64,000 bases of DNA from Russula earlei (taxonomy: Eukaryota > Basidiomycota > Agaricomycetes > Russulales > Russulaceae), in the NCBI GenBank assembly GCA_025769875.1, contig JAGFNK010000048.1, positions 62,001-126,000 of the forward strand, given 5' to 3'. The notes beneath the pieces are model-generated. The model was not told the DNA's origin, ran no database searches, and was given only the letters and a program-made list of their open reading frames with translations. This document shows, in pieces, positions 45,233 through 57,469 of this stretch (position 1 is the first letter of the stretch; each line of letters begins with the position of its first letter). The translations under genes and the position numbers were made by a program.

Positions 45233-46624
45233 CCGGTGATTTGGCAGAGATCGATAGTAATGGTATATGAACGTATAATGTCGATAAGGCGCATAATAAT
45301 CCACAGTGAACGTCAACCTCGTTGTGGCGGTAGGAAAGTAAGAGTGACTACTGTGAAATGAGCACAAGGTATAAGATGTGATGAGTGAGCGAGAAGAACG
45401 CACCGTGGAAATCAACAAGTTAATTAGTCACGTGTGAACGTAAGTAGTTTTGTGAATTCATATACACCACCACTTTCATGTGATGATGACCACTGGTCAA
45501 ACATTCTCTGCATTGTGGTAAGCACCATGGTGGATCCCACCACAGGTACAGGAGGTACATCACAGAATCGAGAGTCGTCAAGGCAACTGTGATGAGCTCC
45601 AGTTCGGTGATAGGTAAAGCCTACCGATCACCGAACTGGAGCACATAGGCCCTTGGGCTCCTCGCACGATATATAACTCGACCTCGACCTCCTCTCTTGC
45701 GATCCTTGGGGAATCGCCATTGCCTGTCAGAGAACGGTATTCGAACCGTTCAGGTGGACTCCACGACTTTTTTTTTTTTTTTTTCGTGGGTGTGGGGCGA
45801 TCGTCCGTCCGTCCCTCTCCTGCCGGCTGTGCGTAACGGGCGCATGTTATAATGACTCGCCTTTTGCGATTCGCCGCTGGTTTCGGCGGCGGCCCGTCTT
45901 TTGCAAGGGCCGCGGGATACATTATCGGGGGGTTTACGGAGCGAGTGACCGATCTTGCACGGCAGGACGGGTATGGCGATCGAGCGACCTGAGCCCATGA
46001 GAGTCATCATTTACGAAGAGGGCAGCGGAGGGGAAGCCGAGGCTCGGCCAGCGGGCGATGCACGGCTCGCTGTCATCGTGGTAGGAGGTTGAGAAGCATA
46101 GACGCCACGCTGCACGAACATGTTCGGCATTAAATAGGCGCCCTGCATGTGAGTTGGCAAACCCTACCTACCTACCTACCCGCCCCCCCCCATCCCAGGG
46201 CCCGGCCGGCTACACTGCAAGACGATCATCGAACGCAAACCAAATCGTGGCACCGACCAACTCTGCGGTATCGATTGCACGAGGGCCGCGCCATTGGAGT
46301 CCACCCACCACGGCATTATGAGGCTGACCACCTGTACCCTTTTGGGGGCTGACCAGCGGGCTGGCTGGCGACGGGACATGCCTCACGGCGCGTAATAAAA
46401 AAAAAGGGACATATTGTGCGGTTCTATGACATTCAATCCTATCAAGTTGCCCCCCCCATTATCCGCCGCGCATACCAAAGAAACTAACAAGCCCGAGTCG
46501 ACCGGCATCCAAATACCTCTCCGGAGATAACGTGCGGTGTACAGCTGGTCCATGACATTTTTACTCTTATAATAAATCCGGGGAGGCGGCCGCTCAGCCT
46601 AGCTCGAAAGAGAAAGAGTCATCA
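45233..46624. other. Intergenic spacer
   Basis: No gene is recognised. It contains an inverted repeat at 45596-45642, a T run at about 45769-45784 flanked by CCACGA and TCGTGG, and a CCTA microsatellite near 46163-46180. Confidence 0.45.
45596..45642. repeat. Inverted repeat, hairpin-forming
   Basis: GCTCCAGTTCGGTGAT (from 45596) pairs with ATCACCGAACTGGAGC (ending 45642), and the inner bases TAGG/CCTA extend the symmetry. The loop is short. There is no neighbouring stop codon at terminator distance, so a role in termination is not obvious. Confidence 0.75.
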
Positions 46625-46632
46625 CCACCAGC

Positions 46633-48301
46633 TAGTGTGGCGGGAAATAGCTCCGACGCCTAATTCACCCAGCAAATTTGCTTCGGCATCTGGCGAGGTC
46701 TATTTCGCAGTGTAATTTTCGGTTAATTTGCCCGGTCTGATTCGCATCGCAAAATAGCTATTTTGCATCTATTTTGCGGCAAATTTGCGCTAGTTAGCCC
46801 AGATCAACAATTACATAACATGCTTTTGCACGCGTTAAGACCATCGCCCCCACTCTTCATCTGCTGGTACGAAATCACCAGCCTCCTTATTCCCAAAGCA
46901 TATCTGGATATAGCTTCGTTTGCCCAGAAGACTCTGGAAACTCGCTCAAGCGGCCAACAAGTGGCTTGGTCCTTGAACACTTCAAGGGTGGCGCTTCCAT
47001 ACCGGCACCACTCAGGTCCTCGTGTGTGCGCTTCTTTTCTATCCCCATCTTCTTGTCCAATTGGTCAAGGAGACTGGGTTATTTCCTTGCAAGTTCTTCT
47101 ACAGCAGCTCGAACCAAGGCTCCTCCCTCCATCTTGGCCAGATATCCACAGTGCATGGCATGTTTCAGGATTCGCGTTTTATCGTGTGGCCAGCCCCAGG
47201 TTGTTCGACATCCCTTGCTTGCAATACACCGAGCCATTTTCTTCTGCAGATCAGCGATGGCATGGCATGGCCTTGAAATCCCAAGGAGCAGTGGGAATAT
47301 CTTTTTCCCTCCTTTGCATCCATCGTCAGACTCGTCATCGGTAATGTAATCAGAGTCCTCTGTATCATGGAGGGCTTTGGTATCAGGCTTCTTGTGATCT
47401 TTGCGAATGGATTTGTGAAAGGTTGCCGCAGCAGATCCATTGAGGGTGGTCTGACAACCTCGTTGAGCCGGATCTTTCGATTTTGCAAACACATTCTTAG
47501 GCGGCGGTGCTGTCCTTGACGGTCCAGGTGCGTTGTCAACTTGGATGTCCGGGAGCTGTGGAATTGGTGGTCTCATATCGAAGTCCAATCACCAGAGGGA
47601 AAGCTCACCTTCCCACCATACTTCAAGATACACTTTTCTGCGGAATCGATTGAACTCTTGAGCCATGACTGCAATATGGTAGATCCTGGAAGCTTCGTCA
47701 CCCAGTACTCAAGTACTGTTGCCAATTCTTCGATCCCCTTTCCTCGTTGGGTGATATAGAAGATCCCAGCATCATTCCTTGGCAGAAATTGCTGCAATGT
47801 GACCTCGATCTCCCGATTTACAGCGCCCTCTTCCCCTACATCTTGGACCCATTCCTCGTCGATTGAAAACATCAAAAGTCGGTTGATTTTTGCATCCTGG
47901 TTGGCTATATCAACTAATGGGAGAGCTTCTGGGAGAGCTTTCAGGTACAGCTTGAGCTGCTCGAACTTGCCTGCCAGTGAGCTCATTGGGATGATTGGGG
48001 GCGATAATTGGGGCAAACCGAGGCACAGACGCAATGAAATTTGATATTAGTCTATCAAAATAAACATTACTGTATGACTACAGCTTGTCCTCAAGATCTT
48101 TTATTTCAAGCTGGGCAACCACGGCCCTGTTGAGACAGTTGAGTCGAAGTTCACAGCCCATAGACACACTGGCATTCTCGGGCAAATTTGCCCTAATTCG
48201 CACCGCGTTTTGACCATCTTAGGAAGTTCGGCAAATTAGCTGCAAAATAGCCGGGCTAATTTGCAGGTGCAATTTTCAAACGTCTATTTCCCGCCACACT
48301 A
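46633..48301. mobile_element. hAT-type DNA transposon, non-autonomous
   Basis: The 1,669-bp element has identical 18-bp terminal inverted repeats (TAGTGTGGCGGGAAATAG, inverted at the right end) and is flanked by a perfect 8-bp duplication CCACCAGC (46625-46632 and 48302-48309), the hallmark of hAT insertion. Subterminal regions are full of GCAAATTTGC-type words (46680-46800 and 48180-48270), likely transposase binding sites. Inside are broken coding pieces on the minus strand, without a catalytic domain, so it would need a transposase supplied in trans. The perfect target duplication suggests a fairly recent insertion. Confidence 0.9.
46860..48034 (-). pseudogene. Broken ORFs of the hAT element
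   Basis: Reading right to left, 48034-47573 encodes a helical N-terminal region (GKFEQLKLYLKALPEALPL, DEEWVQDVGEEGAVNREIEV, LPRNDAGIFYI). A frame change at about 47575 leads to 47588-47079, with a polar linker and a Cys/His cluster (RCIASKGC ... KTRILKHAMHC) that looks like a transposon DNA-binding finger. After a TAA at about 47079 the frame goes on (LDKKMGIEKKRTHEDL). The RNase H-like catalytic core and the dimerisation domain of hAT transposases are absent. Confidence 0.6.
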
Positions 48302-48309
48302 CCACCAGC

Positions 48310-49032
48310 GCCCTACAGCTGTATTCCTCTCTTTATATTGAGAGCCAAGGGTCAGCCAGCCCTATCTAATGCGTTGTAGCCAGTGCGCGGCAAACGATCT
48401 CGATGATGGGGAGTGTCGAGGTGAATCACCGAGCAAGGGCGACCTTGGTGCTCGTCCGACGGTCTGACGGGCTCTGCCCCCCAATCGGCCAACATAATAA
48501 CTCTTATTCATTCGTATATGGCCATCATCGGGCACGAATCTAGTGCCGGCGTTGGACCCACGGCGGCGCCGTCGATCCTGGACAAAGAGATCTATATCCC
48601 TCCTCGAGCCAGGCAGGCGCCAGCCGTATCTGCAGCAGATCCGAGCGTCGATGTGTGCTCCGGGGATCTTGGCTGATTGGCGCGCTGTGAGGCCTGACGT
48701 ACTGTTTCATATCGAGTAGCTTCTTCCCCCCTGGATTCCTACAGCGGCGCAGATAACAAATTGCCGTGTAGCTTCAAGAAGCCCCTGACGTTTAAATTAA
48801 GAGCGAAATTGTATCAGTCTGTCAAATACAAATGACGGGATTCATATAACGAGGAAAAGAGCCCGGGAGACAGTGTCCATCGATTCGTTACCAAGTCACA
48901 TCATCTCTCTCTCCATCTCAATCACTCGCCGGCGAACAATCGGATAATCATATACGCCGTCGACCCTATAAAGCGAACGACTGAAAGCAAAGGGCAGCAG
49001 GCGTGAAGGTCCGTCTCAGAGAGAGTCCAGGA
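48310..49032. other. Intergenic, downstream of chitin synthase
   Basis: About 720 bp with no coding signal. It should contain the 3' UTR and polyadenylation region of the chitin synthase gene. Confidence 0.5.
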
Positions 49033-52000
49033 TCACGTACATGCAAGCACGGCCACAGAGTAGAGGATGAAGATGAGATATCCGTTGACCGTAGTGTTTG
49101 CGCCGTTCGTCTTGGCGTTTCCGTTCGTGGTGCTGCGCGTACAGCATGAGCGCATGCAAAAAAAAGGGACGGGAGATAGCACGCTTACAGAATAACGGCG
49201 ACCAATAAAGCCTGAAAAAGTAACATGAGCATCCTGTAACGGGGCTGAGGTCGGATCAACTACCCACATTCGAAAGCACCCAAGCCATCAACACACTGTC
49301 AGAAAGATCAAGCAAAGAAAGGGGGGGAAACGTTCAGTCCCGTGAAGAACGGGCAAGATGCGCCACGCACTTTGTCCGGAAATTACGGTAGAAATCCTCC
49401 TGTTCCGTTGCCGGGTCCACCTTTTTCACCTCTTTGGGTGCCTTGGTCGACAGCACGTGTATCGCGTCCTCGTACGCAGCGTTGATGTCGGTCTCGGTCG
49501 TTGGCACGGCGACCTCGACGGCGTTATCGCCTTTGCTCGCCTTGACGATCCCTAGGTCCGTGCTGATCTTGTTATCGCCTTTCGTACCCCAAGAAACATC
49601 GCTGTGCAAAAAAAAACATATGAGATCGCGTTCGCTCTCAATGGTCCGACACGAGCTCACTGGACATTCGCGAACTGCCAGGACCAAAGAGGATCAACGG
49701 TTGCTATTCGAGGCGGGAAACGAGGTTGACTTACAGCGTAGACGTTCAGGATGTTGATGTACGAGGGTGCGAGGAGTGTGTACTGCACGAACGAAGTGAC
49801 CATGTGCCACGGATCCATCTATCAAGATTTGGTGATCAAATTTGATCCACGGTCCTCAAACTCAAAAGCCACGTACATGGATAATAGACGCGGTAACGTA
49901 TAAGCCGATCGTCGCCGCCAGCGAGACCACGATGTCGCGGAATATCGAATTCGTGAAAAGGTCACTAAAGGTTGCGCCGCGTTTCTCCGCAGCAGCCACC
50001 TGCTGTACGCCCTTGATCGCCAGGAACAACGCAGCAAACTAAAGTCGTTTCACAGTTAGCCGAGACATGCCTCTGTATCAAATGTGACAGCAGGTGACGC
50101 ACCGTCATGTACACGGTAAAGATGGCATATCCCACAAAGGCAAGCGTGTAGCCCCTGTTGGAGCCTTGAGGTCGGTTGCCAAGGGAAAGAATGAAACAGG
50201 TGAGTAGGAGGCCGACGTAGGAGTACTTGAGGATCGTGTTGACCACTTCGATAGTCTTCCCCCCGATGATGGTCGGGTCCTCGAGGGCGTTAGTCAAGAC
50301 AAAGAACGAGATGAAGAAGTTTCCCTGAGCAAGTGAGGGTTCGAAACAAGTGAATCGAGCGAGCGGAAGACGTACGAGGGCAAACCAAGAAAAGATGAGA
50401 TTGAAGGTCTGATAGATGAGTTCGACGTGTATCCAGAATTTTCGCCAAAAGCTGTGCGAAGAACGGTATATGTAATGGAACTTGACGGTGCCGTGTATCG
50501 CAGCGAAGAACGAGCCATTGAGCCATCTGCGACGCTGCGAGACCAGCTCTGGAACCTGGCGGAAAGGACGGTCAACTTGGGGAGCTGTTTCAAGACAGAC
50601 CACCACGCACCTGGTCCGGCGTGTCGGTAACGGCGTACGCGGACTTGACATAGTGAAGAACCCATGATCCCCCGCGTTTCGAGACGAGTTCCCAGCATAG
50701 GATCTATGAAGGACTATATGAGAAACGAGGACCCCATGGAGGATATCATTTTTTCCACGCACACGATCCTCTGCCAGATACATGTTGGCAGTGAAGATGT
50801 CTGCGCCTGCCCCGTGCTGTGGACATGACATTTAGAAGGCGAGCTCCACGGAAGAAAGATGGGCGTACGAGTGTTTCACCGAGGAAATACTTCTGCAGTG
50901 GTCCCTCGCCTTGCTCGTTATTCTGGAGCGCAATGTATCGGTACGCGCTGAACGCTCCGGGGAGGACCGTGATGTAACCAAAGACGGATTCCCTGCGGCA
51001 ATGGCGTAAGATAGGTCGACAACAAATGCGACAATAAATACAATGGTTTATCGAGTATGTTTGACATCTTGTATTCAAAGTTCTGGGCAGCCACTGCAAT
51101 GTCAAAGCAGAGAGAGTCAAAAGGAGAGGACGGCACGAAAAGGAGCGGAGAGCGGACCCAAGGGATTCACGAGCTTCTCCCCGTATTTGCCTTTGAGGGC
51201 GACGATTTCGCCGCAAGCACCGCCAACGTTGGAGTTGATGTCGAAAGCCTTCCAGAGATGATAAATGGAGCTGATGCCAGGCGTGGTACCGACGTCGAGG
51301 AGGACGCAAACGTTGGGCTGGAGGATGGGACCAAAAGCGTTGAAGAACCAACGGTGGGAATTGATCTTCTTCTGATTCTTCTCTTTGAGGCAAAAGATGA
51401 GCTGCACGGGGACGATACCTTTCTCCGCGCCTTCGATCTTGCTCGAGGACGTGACCGAGACTACACAAGACGTTAGAAAGAGGGAGAAAGAAATGGGGTG
51501 AGAGACGGACTCTGTGTGGTGTACTCGTATATGTGCGCGACGACGGGCTTCCCGTTCACGACGTTGGTCGCGATGCCTTCCTGATATGCGCCCAGGGTCG
51601 CGACGACGCTGAGGGTCCGCGAGTTGATCTTCTGACGACCATCGCTGACGATGCAGACGACGACTTTCTTCCAACCGTCCTTACCCCAGGTCTTGCTGCG
51701 GTCGCGCTTGCACAGATAAGCGATGTTCTTCATGACACCGTGCATGGTCCTCGTGAAGAGGGTATCGTCTTCGTTATACATGGTCATGACGATGAATAGT
51801 TCCGTTCGACGGGGCGGATCGTAGTGCACCTGGCGAAGGGTGAACCCATTGTCCTTGAAGTCGTTCGGGTCGCCCGTGGCGGCGGAATAACGCATGTGGG
51901 TGAACTCGCGCTCGTCCTTATGCACGCAGAGGTTGAGCAACTTTGTCGGCACCGCCGAATCGAGCACAAAGTTGCCATGGAAGAGTCTGCGTGAGGGGAA

Positions 52001-52756
52001 CGGGATGGATCAGTGCGTGGGATGATGGGACAGGCGGGGGCAGACGCACTCTACGCGCTTCAGAGTCTTGTACCGTCGAGGGACGCGCTGCGGGATGCGT
52101 CCGTAGCGGATGTTGACGCTTCCCTCTTCGTCCGGAAGGGCGTTGTACCGCCCGGGCATGGGCATGGAGAAGGACTCCTGGGAACGGGCGGAGGGAGCCC
52201 GCAAAAGAGGCAGGTCGCCCGCGTCTCCGAGACCATTATCTGGATCGTCGTACGGATTGAACGCGGTGGTAGACGTTTGGGTGGTCAAAGAGGGTGGGGG
52301 AGGGACGCCGAGGTCGGTGGTGCTGTAGGATGGACCGGGGCCAAAGGTAACGTGCGGCGGTGGCGGTGGCGGCGGCGGCGGCGGTTGGAGATGAAAGGGT
52401 GCTGCGGGTGGCGGTGGAGGAGAAAGGGAGGGGTGAAGAGGATGAGAGTGCGAGGGATACGGCTCGAGGTGAAACGGAGAGGGTGATGGGTTGTACGGCA
52501 CGTTGTAAGGATCGTGGCCGGAGGGTGGATGATTGGGCTGGTATCCTTGGCCCTGTGGTGGGTATGCCGTTGAGAAAGGATTATCTTGGGGAGAGGCAAA
52601 GGGATTCGAGGAGTAGTTCGGCTGGTCATATTGGCTGGTCACTGGATATCCGTCATTGTAGCGTCCTTGCTGTCCCTCGTCGGGCTAACAAAAGCAAATG
52701 AACGAAGGTGGGATGTAAAACTGAAAGCAAGGACTGACCTCTGGGTATCGAGACAT
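49033..52756 (-). CDS. Chitin synthase
   Basis: The 17-exon model is complement(49033..49132, 49189..49211, 49268..49295, 49371..49601, 49661..49674, 49735..49818, 49877..50038, 50103..50324, 50376..50555, 50611..50703, 50763..50816, 50869..50992, 51042..51093, 51158..51460, 51511..51986, 52050..52684, 52739..52756), 932 aa, all phases consistent. A Pro-rich disordered N-terminus (about 210 aa) precedes the GT2 core: [82 protein letters not shown] and the signature QRRRWLNGS. At least six C-terminal membrane segments follow. It polymerises UDP-GlcNAc into chitin at the plasma membrane; the layout fits division 1 (class I-III) enzymes. Three tiny exons of 28, 23 and 14 nt are needed to keep the frame, and the first exon is only 18 nt. 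Confidence 0.95.
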
Positions 52757-53514
52757 GACAAGGCGGTCGATTAGGGGAAGGATAGCGAAGAAGGCTGGGA
52801 CTGCGGATGGCAGAGCGGTGAGGACGAGCGGGTGCACCGCTTATGGCCATCCCTGCCTTTCTCACTGGGCCAATTTCCACAAGCCATAAAATTAACCAAG
52901 CCGTTGTCTGCATTCCCTCCTGGTCTTGTTGCCATGTACATGTCCCTCTGTTCGTTACTGTGCCTCAGGCTGGTGTCGCCCGGACACGCCCACACTGTCC
53001 CCTGGCCTGACCTGGCCATCGCTATGGTTATTCATATCCACGTGCGTGTGCGATCATCCAAAACCGGAACCGTCTCGAACGGATCTTTCTTGTTGGCGAT
53101 CCCGCTGAGGCATAGCGGAAGGCCATTTCGTACCCAGAGTTTATCGATAAAATGTCTCGGCACCTTCCCGACACGTATCGCGTACCTGACATGAACGCTC
53201 TACTCTTACGTTCAGCAACGCGAGTGGAATTGATCGTTCTCGGTCGGTCCCATTATCGTTGGCCCCTTCCCTGGGAAAAACGTCTGGCAGAATTCAGGTC
53301 TAAGAATAAATAGTTACAGGGCATCCACAAAATCTACAAATTGATGGTTCCATTGCGGGTAAAAAGGAAATTTGAAAGAGAGCCAGGACTAAAAACACCA
53401 TGGAGACGACCGGCCGAATTTATATAACTGTGTGTATATACACCCTTGCGAGAACGACGAATTAAGAGCTGAAAAAAAGAAAGAAAAAAAAAGGACGAGG
53501 GGGGGGGGGGGATA
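52757..53514. other. Intergenic, promoter side of chitin synthase
   Basis: About 760 bp lie between the chitin synthase start and the 3' end of the F-box-like gene. No frame is convincing. A G run (about 53500-53511) and A-rich stretches are present. Confidence 0.5.
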
Positions 53515-55008
53515 TCACAGATTTTGAAAATTTTTGCTGCGACAAACGGGCAATGAGATGGGCACATTGTAAATGTGTATGACGCGTGGCTCGGCGAGTG
53601 GCGGGCCATGTGGGACGTTCGTCTCGAACAGCTCCATCGGGTGATCAGGGTCGACCTTGCGGAACGTATTCTCGTCGGGACAGAACGACAGCCACGTACG
53701 TTTGAACTGCCGCGGCTCGACGGCATCGCCACCGCGCGGCGACGCGGGCACGCGCTGCCAGGCGAAGCACGGGCCCTTGCGGAACGAGATGAACATGCGC
53801 AGCGTGGGGACGGCGTCGAACATCGCTCCGGCGTAGCGCACCGTCTTGTCCAGCGAGTACTCCTCCTCCTCCGAGCACGAGCCGATCGAGAAGCCCGACG
53901 AGGAGGACGTGAACCCGTCCTCGTCCTGCGTCACAGGGTAGTTGAGCGGCGCCCAGACGAACACCTGCAGCTTGGCAAAGTGCTGCTTGATCGTGCGCAA
54001 TATGCGCTTGTTCTCGCCCGCGGACTGGACGTCACGGTTGTTGTTTTTTTTGGCACGCACGCAATGCAGAAAGCGAGTGTGCGGGACGACGCGGAGCGAG
54101 TTGATTTCAGTACGCGCAACACGAGGGGGGGGGAGGGGAGGCGCGGCGAGCGGCACACGTACGTAGTCGATGTTCTCGTAGATGGCCAAGCAGGTCAGGT
54201 TCGGCGCACCGTCCGCGAACGTCCTGAGGATGCGCGACGTCGAGAGGTACTCCTCGCTGGCCGTATGGCGCGTTAGCGTGAGACACTTCAGGTTGCGGCA
54301 CAGGTCCCGGAGCGACTGCGCGGCGTCGAACTCCTGCTGCACGGTGTTGAAGCGCATGTCGAAGCGGAGCGCGACGGGCTGCGGCTTCTTCTCCCTGCCG
54401 TGGAAGCACGCGAGGATGTAGGGCGAGATGCGCAGGTACGAGCACCTCATCAGGGTGGCGTCGCGGGCGTCGAGACGCACGTCGTCGTCGCTCGGGTAGC
54501 CGTCGTGCTCGAACGCGACGAGCTGCGGTTGCGTGGCGAGCCACTGCGCGAGCGGCTCCCCCCACGAGAAGATGCACGCGAGGCGTTCCAGCTTGAACGG
54601 ACAGCCGTGCAGGATCCGCACGTCGTCGTGGTGCACCGGCCACGGGCGCTCGCCCTCTTCGCGGCGGTGATTGATGGAGGGAGAGATGGACAGGTCCCTG
54701 AGGTTGACGAGCAGCTTCATCATTTTCGCGACCACGTCGGTGTCCCCCGGTTCGGGCTCCCTGTGCACCGCGCCCGTGAACGCCAGACGTTGGACGCGGC
54801 GAGCGAGATCGGGTCGGGCGATCATGGTGCGGCAAAAGTAGAGAAGCTGCCTCTCGGGAACGGCGACGTACTTATAGAATTGGGCCTCCACGTCGACCCT
54901 GAAAGAGCGGGATACGAGGCAGAGAGTGTAGTCGAAGTCGGAGGGGTGCGTGAATTGCAATATGGGTCGGAAAAGCTCGGGTGGTAGACATGGCTTGAAC
55001 ATGTGCAT
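53515..55008 (-). CDS. F-box-like domain protein
   Basis: The model is complement(53515..54024, 54163..55008), 451 aa. The N-terminus carries an F-box-like motif (CLPPELFRPILQFTHPSDFDYTL, then CLVSRSFRVDV), as in the very large fungal families that recruit substrates to SCF ubiquitin ligases. The rest is a leucine-spaced region (LVNLRDLSISPS, FKLERLACIFSWG, RNLKCLTLTRH, APNLTCLAIYENIDY) and a serine/acid insert. The 138-nt intron (GTACGT...GTCCAG) has no stop and is a multiple of three, so a single long frame also reads through; splicing is chosen for the consensus signals and the Pro-rich, non-conserved content. The start is the first ATG in frame; the open frame extends further upstream without an ATG. 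Confidence 0.75.
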   Translation of the reverse strand: MHMFKPCLPPELFRPILQFTHPSDFDYTLCLVSRSFRVDVEAQFYKYVAVPERQLLYFCRTMIARPDLARRVQRLAFTGAVHREPEPGDTDVVAKMMKLLVNLRDLSISPSINHRREEGERPWPVHHDDVRILHGCPFKLERLACIFSWGEPLAQWLATQPQLVAFEHDGYPSDDDVRLDARDATLMRCSYLRISPYILACFHGREKKPQPVALRFDMRFNTVQQEFDAAQSLRDLCRNLKCLTLTRHTASEEYLSTSRILRTFADGAPNLTCLAIYENIDYVRVPLAAPPLPPPRVARTEINSLRVVPHTRFLHCVRAKKNNNRDVQSAGENKRILRTIKQHFAKLQVFVWAPLNYPVTQDEDGFTSSSSGFSIGSCSEEEEYSLDKTVRYAGAMFDAVPTLRMFISFRKGPCFAWQRVPASPRGGDAVEPRQFKRTWLSFCPDENTFRKVDPDHPMELFETNVPHGPPLAEPRVIHIYNVPISLPVCRSKNFQNL

Positions 55009-55391
55009 GAGTGCGCGCGCACCCGACGTCCTCTGCCAGTGGGTTGATGGAGGTAAAACCGAGAAGGAGTGCCACTGACCAGTTCTATCGTGATGGCGGA
55101 ATCGATCAACCGACAAGGGTGAAGCACGAGAGGACGACAGCGCGAAATGCGGCGAGGTATTAAAAAGAAAAAAAGGATTGGCGTGACAAGATTTGCGCGT
55201 GTGGGGTATGAAGGACGTCTGCCATTAATCTCAAGCTTTTGATCAAGTCTCACCGTCATTCATAACACGCCGGGGAAAGTCATTCTTGATGGGAATAATC
55301 AACTCGTGAGAGATCAAAACTTTCGTAAGCGATCCGTAAGTCCCATCAAAATGACCAATCCGGTCAAGGTCGTCGTAGGCTACTATTCTAT
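55009..55391. other. Intergenic between the F-box-like gene and PIG-T
   Basis: About 380 bp, upstream of the F-box-like gene and downstream of PIG-T. No additional gene seen. Confidence 0.5.
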
Positions 55392-57469
55392 CTATTCAGT
55401 ACTCGTCGGCACCTCGTCATCCAATTTAGACACCACAAAGCGACGTATCAGCATGTTGAATAAACTTCCAAAGATGAGCGCAATCAGGGTACTGCTCATG
55501 ATGATAACGTTGTACGGCATGCTGAAATCCGGCGTCGCGAGGTCAACAAGCGACGCAGAGGTATAGATGCGACGATGCGGTCTATCCACCGGCACGAATA
55601 CCGCGGGGGGAAGGTCCCAGCCACGTTGGGCATCTGGCGGGTGTTCTTGATAACGCAGGAACGCTTTACGCACCCGAAGGGAGAGATGGACGGTCTCGTC
55701 GGGTGGCAGCTCGATGATCGCCTGCAGCAGAGCCGGTCTGTCATGAGGCCGTGAGGGCGTGTACGTCATGTTCGTGAATAGCGAATCTGCGACAAGTCAG
55801 CTGACGAGCGAAAAAAAAATCAAAACTCATTCTCGCTCCACATACCGCACTTTTCCGAGTGAGCGCATGACAGGCTTAGCGTGTGCAGGAACAACTCGAC
55901 ATGCCATGGCATAGTTTCTAGATAATGAGTGCGGAAGGTCACAGGTTGATTGTTCCGAATCACGATGGACAGTTCTCCGTGCGTTTGGCTGGAACCTTTT
56001 AATGTCCGTCGTACGGATAGGTCGGAGAGGGGCGACATTTCTAGAGCTTCATCTCACGGCTGAGGATTATGTAACTTGGGGCAGGAAAAGGACTCGTACA
56101 ATAAGAGAAGCGTTGTTCGTCTGGCCACCTCATAGCGATATCGAGTTCAGGCGTGTCTCAAGACGACGACGGTAAGCAAGGATCTCCCTATCAACCGGAA
56201 AGCACCCTTACCATTCGTAAGATCGTACAACACCGAACCGGCATTTACAGACGCCCACGTTTCAGGGGTCAGAGCATATTCCCCAACTTTGGAACCAGAA
56301 GGCGGCATGACTCGGATCACGCTCGATGTAGCGATGCTACAAGCGCGCGGAATGGAACGATCAAAGAGTGAGCGCAATGACCAATCTGGAGGAGCTGTCC
56401 CGGTCAGCCGCAGTTGATATGTGATACACAATCAAGGACATAGGACAATGTCCATGTCCCGATGTCATGAGGGGCAACTCTATTCACTCACCGCGGCGGC
56501 GCTCGGCCGAAATCCGCACCGGGTCGAGCACGACCTGCACGGTCAGGGTGAGCTCGACGCCGGCACCCGCTCGCCAGCGCACGTGCACGCCGAGGCCGTG
56601 CCAATCCGCGTCGAAGATCTTGTGGGGCTCGAGGAGGGCGGCGATGCCCGCGCGGGCAGGGCAGGGTAGAAGCTTCAGGAACGGCGTCAGGTTCTCGGTG
56701 CAGACGCGCTCGGCCGGTAGGGTCGCGTGGCGCAGGCTGTGTGCGTGTGGCGCGGGCAGCCGCGGGAGGTCGCCCGTTGGGGGAAACGCGCGGGTTGGAG
56801 AGGTGGTGTGCAGGGTGTCCATGCTGCCGAGGGAGGCGCAGAAGAGGCCGGAGAGCGAGTTTTGCAAGGCCTTCCACCGCTCGTCGACGCTTGGTGAACA
56901 CAGCCCATCATCAGCTTGGCCGTGCGGAGGTGAGGAGACTGCGGGGAGGAGTGATGGTGGCGAAGGTGGTGGTGGATGGTGGAGACGTAGAAGGTGGCGG
57001 GGACGGAGACCGATCAAAAGGAGAGACGGTACCTTGCGTACGCCCCATCGCCCATCCAGGCCCAGAGCTCCGCACCTGAGCCAACGCCGGGTTCGCCCGG
57101 ATGTCCCCAGCGATCATAATCCCATTTCCCAGAATTGATGGTGAGGTGGAACTCGGGAATGGCGTGTTCTCGCAGGATCTGGCCGAGCGCGAGGGGGAAG
57201 ACGCTGTAATGCTGGGCTGGAAGAACGGGGGTCAAGAGAGCGGCAGGATGATGGCACTGCTGCCACGAGGACGTACACGTATCGTCAGTTCCCAGACTGC
57301 TCGGTGCTCTGGGTACGGCTCCGCGGAGTAGGGTGGAGAAGGAAAAGTGGGCGGCGACCTTGCCGTCGAGGAGAGGGCGTAGGGTGAGCTCTTCTTGATA
57401 TTGTTCCGAGTTTGAGAGATTCGTGGCGAGGGCTGTAATGAAGAGAGAACAGAAGAAAGCCCAGTTCAT
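55392..57469 (-). CDS. GPI16: GPI transamidase subunit PIG-T / Gpi16
   Basis: The model is complement(55392..55786, 55846..56046, 56100..56156, 56212..56394, 56492..56889, 57042..57216, 57277..57469), 533 aa, seven exons closing exactly in frame. A signal peptide (MNWAFFCSLFITALA) precedes the lumenal domain with family landmarks: EELTLRPL, FPLALGQILREHAIPEFHLT, GSGAELWAWMGDG, SGLFCASLG, VCTENLTPFLKLLPC, DWSLRSLFDRSIPRACSIA, LKGSSQTHG, YLETMPWHVELFLHTL, EHPPDAQRGWDLPPA. One C-terminal membrane segment (MPYNVIIMSSTLIALIFGSL) follows. It is a core subunit of the ER complex that attaches GPI anchors to proteins. The acceptors for introns 4 and 5 were fixed by the conserved RWPDEQRFSY stretch. 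Intron 2 is long (152 nt). Confidence 0.93.

Noticed and set aside
2405..45642. The three palindromes as a CRISPR-like or terminator set
   Set aside because: They are unrelated to each other, not regularly spaced and lie in a eukaryotic repeat context; no spacer-repeat structure exists.
45721..45770. tRNA-like T-arm (GGTTCGAAT on the minus strand)
   Set aside because: The loop is one base too long for the stem and there is no D-arm, anticodon arm or acceptor pairing; a T run occupies the needed space.
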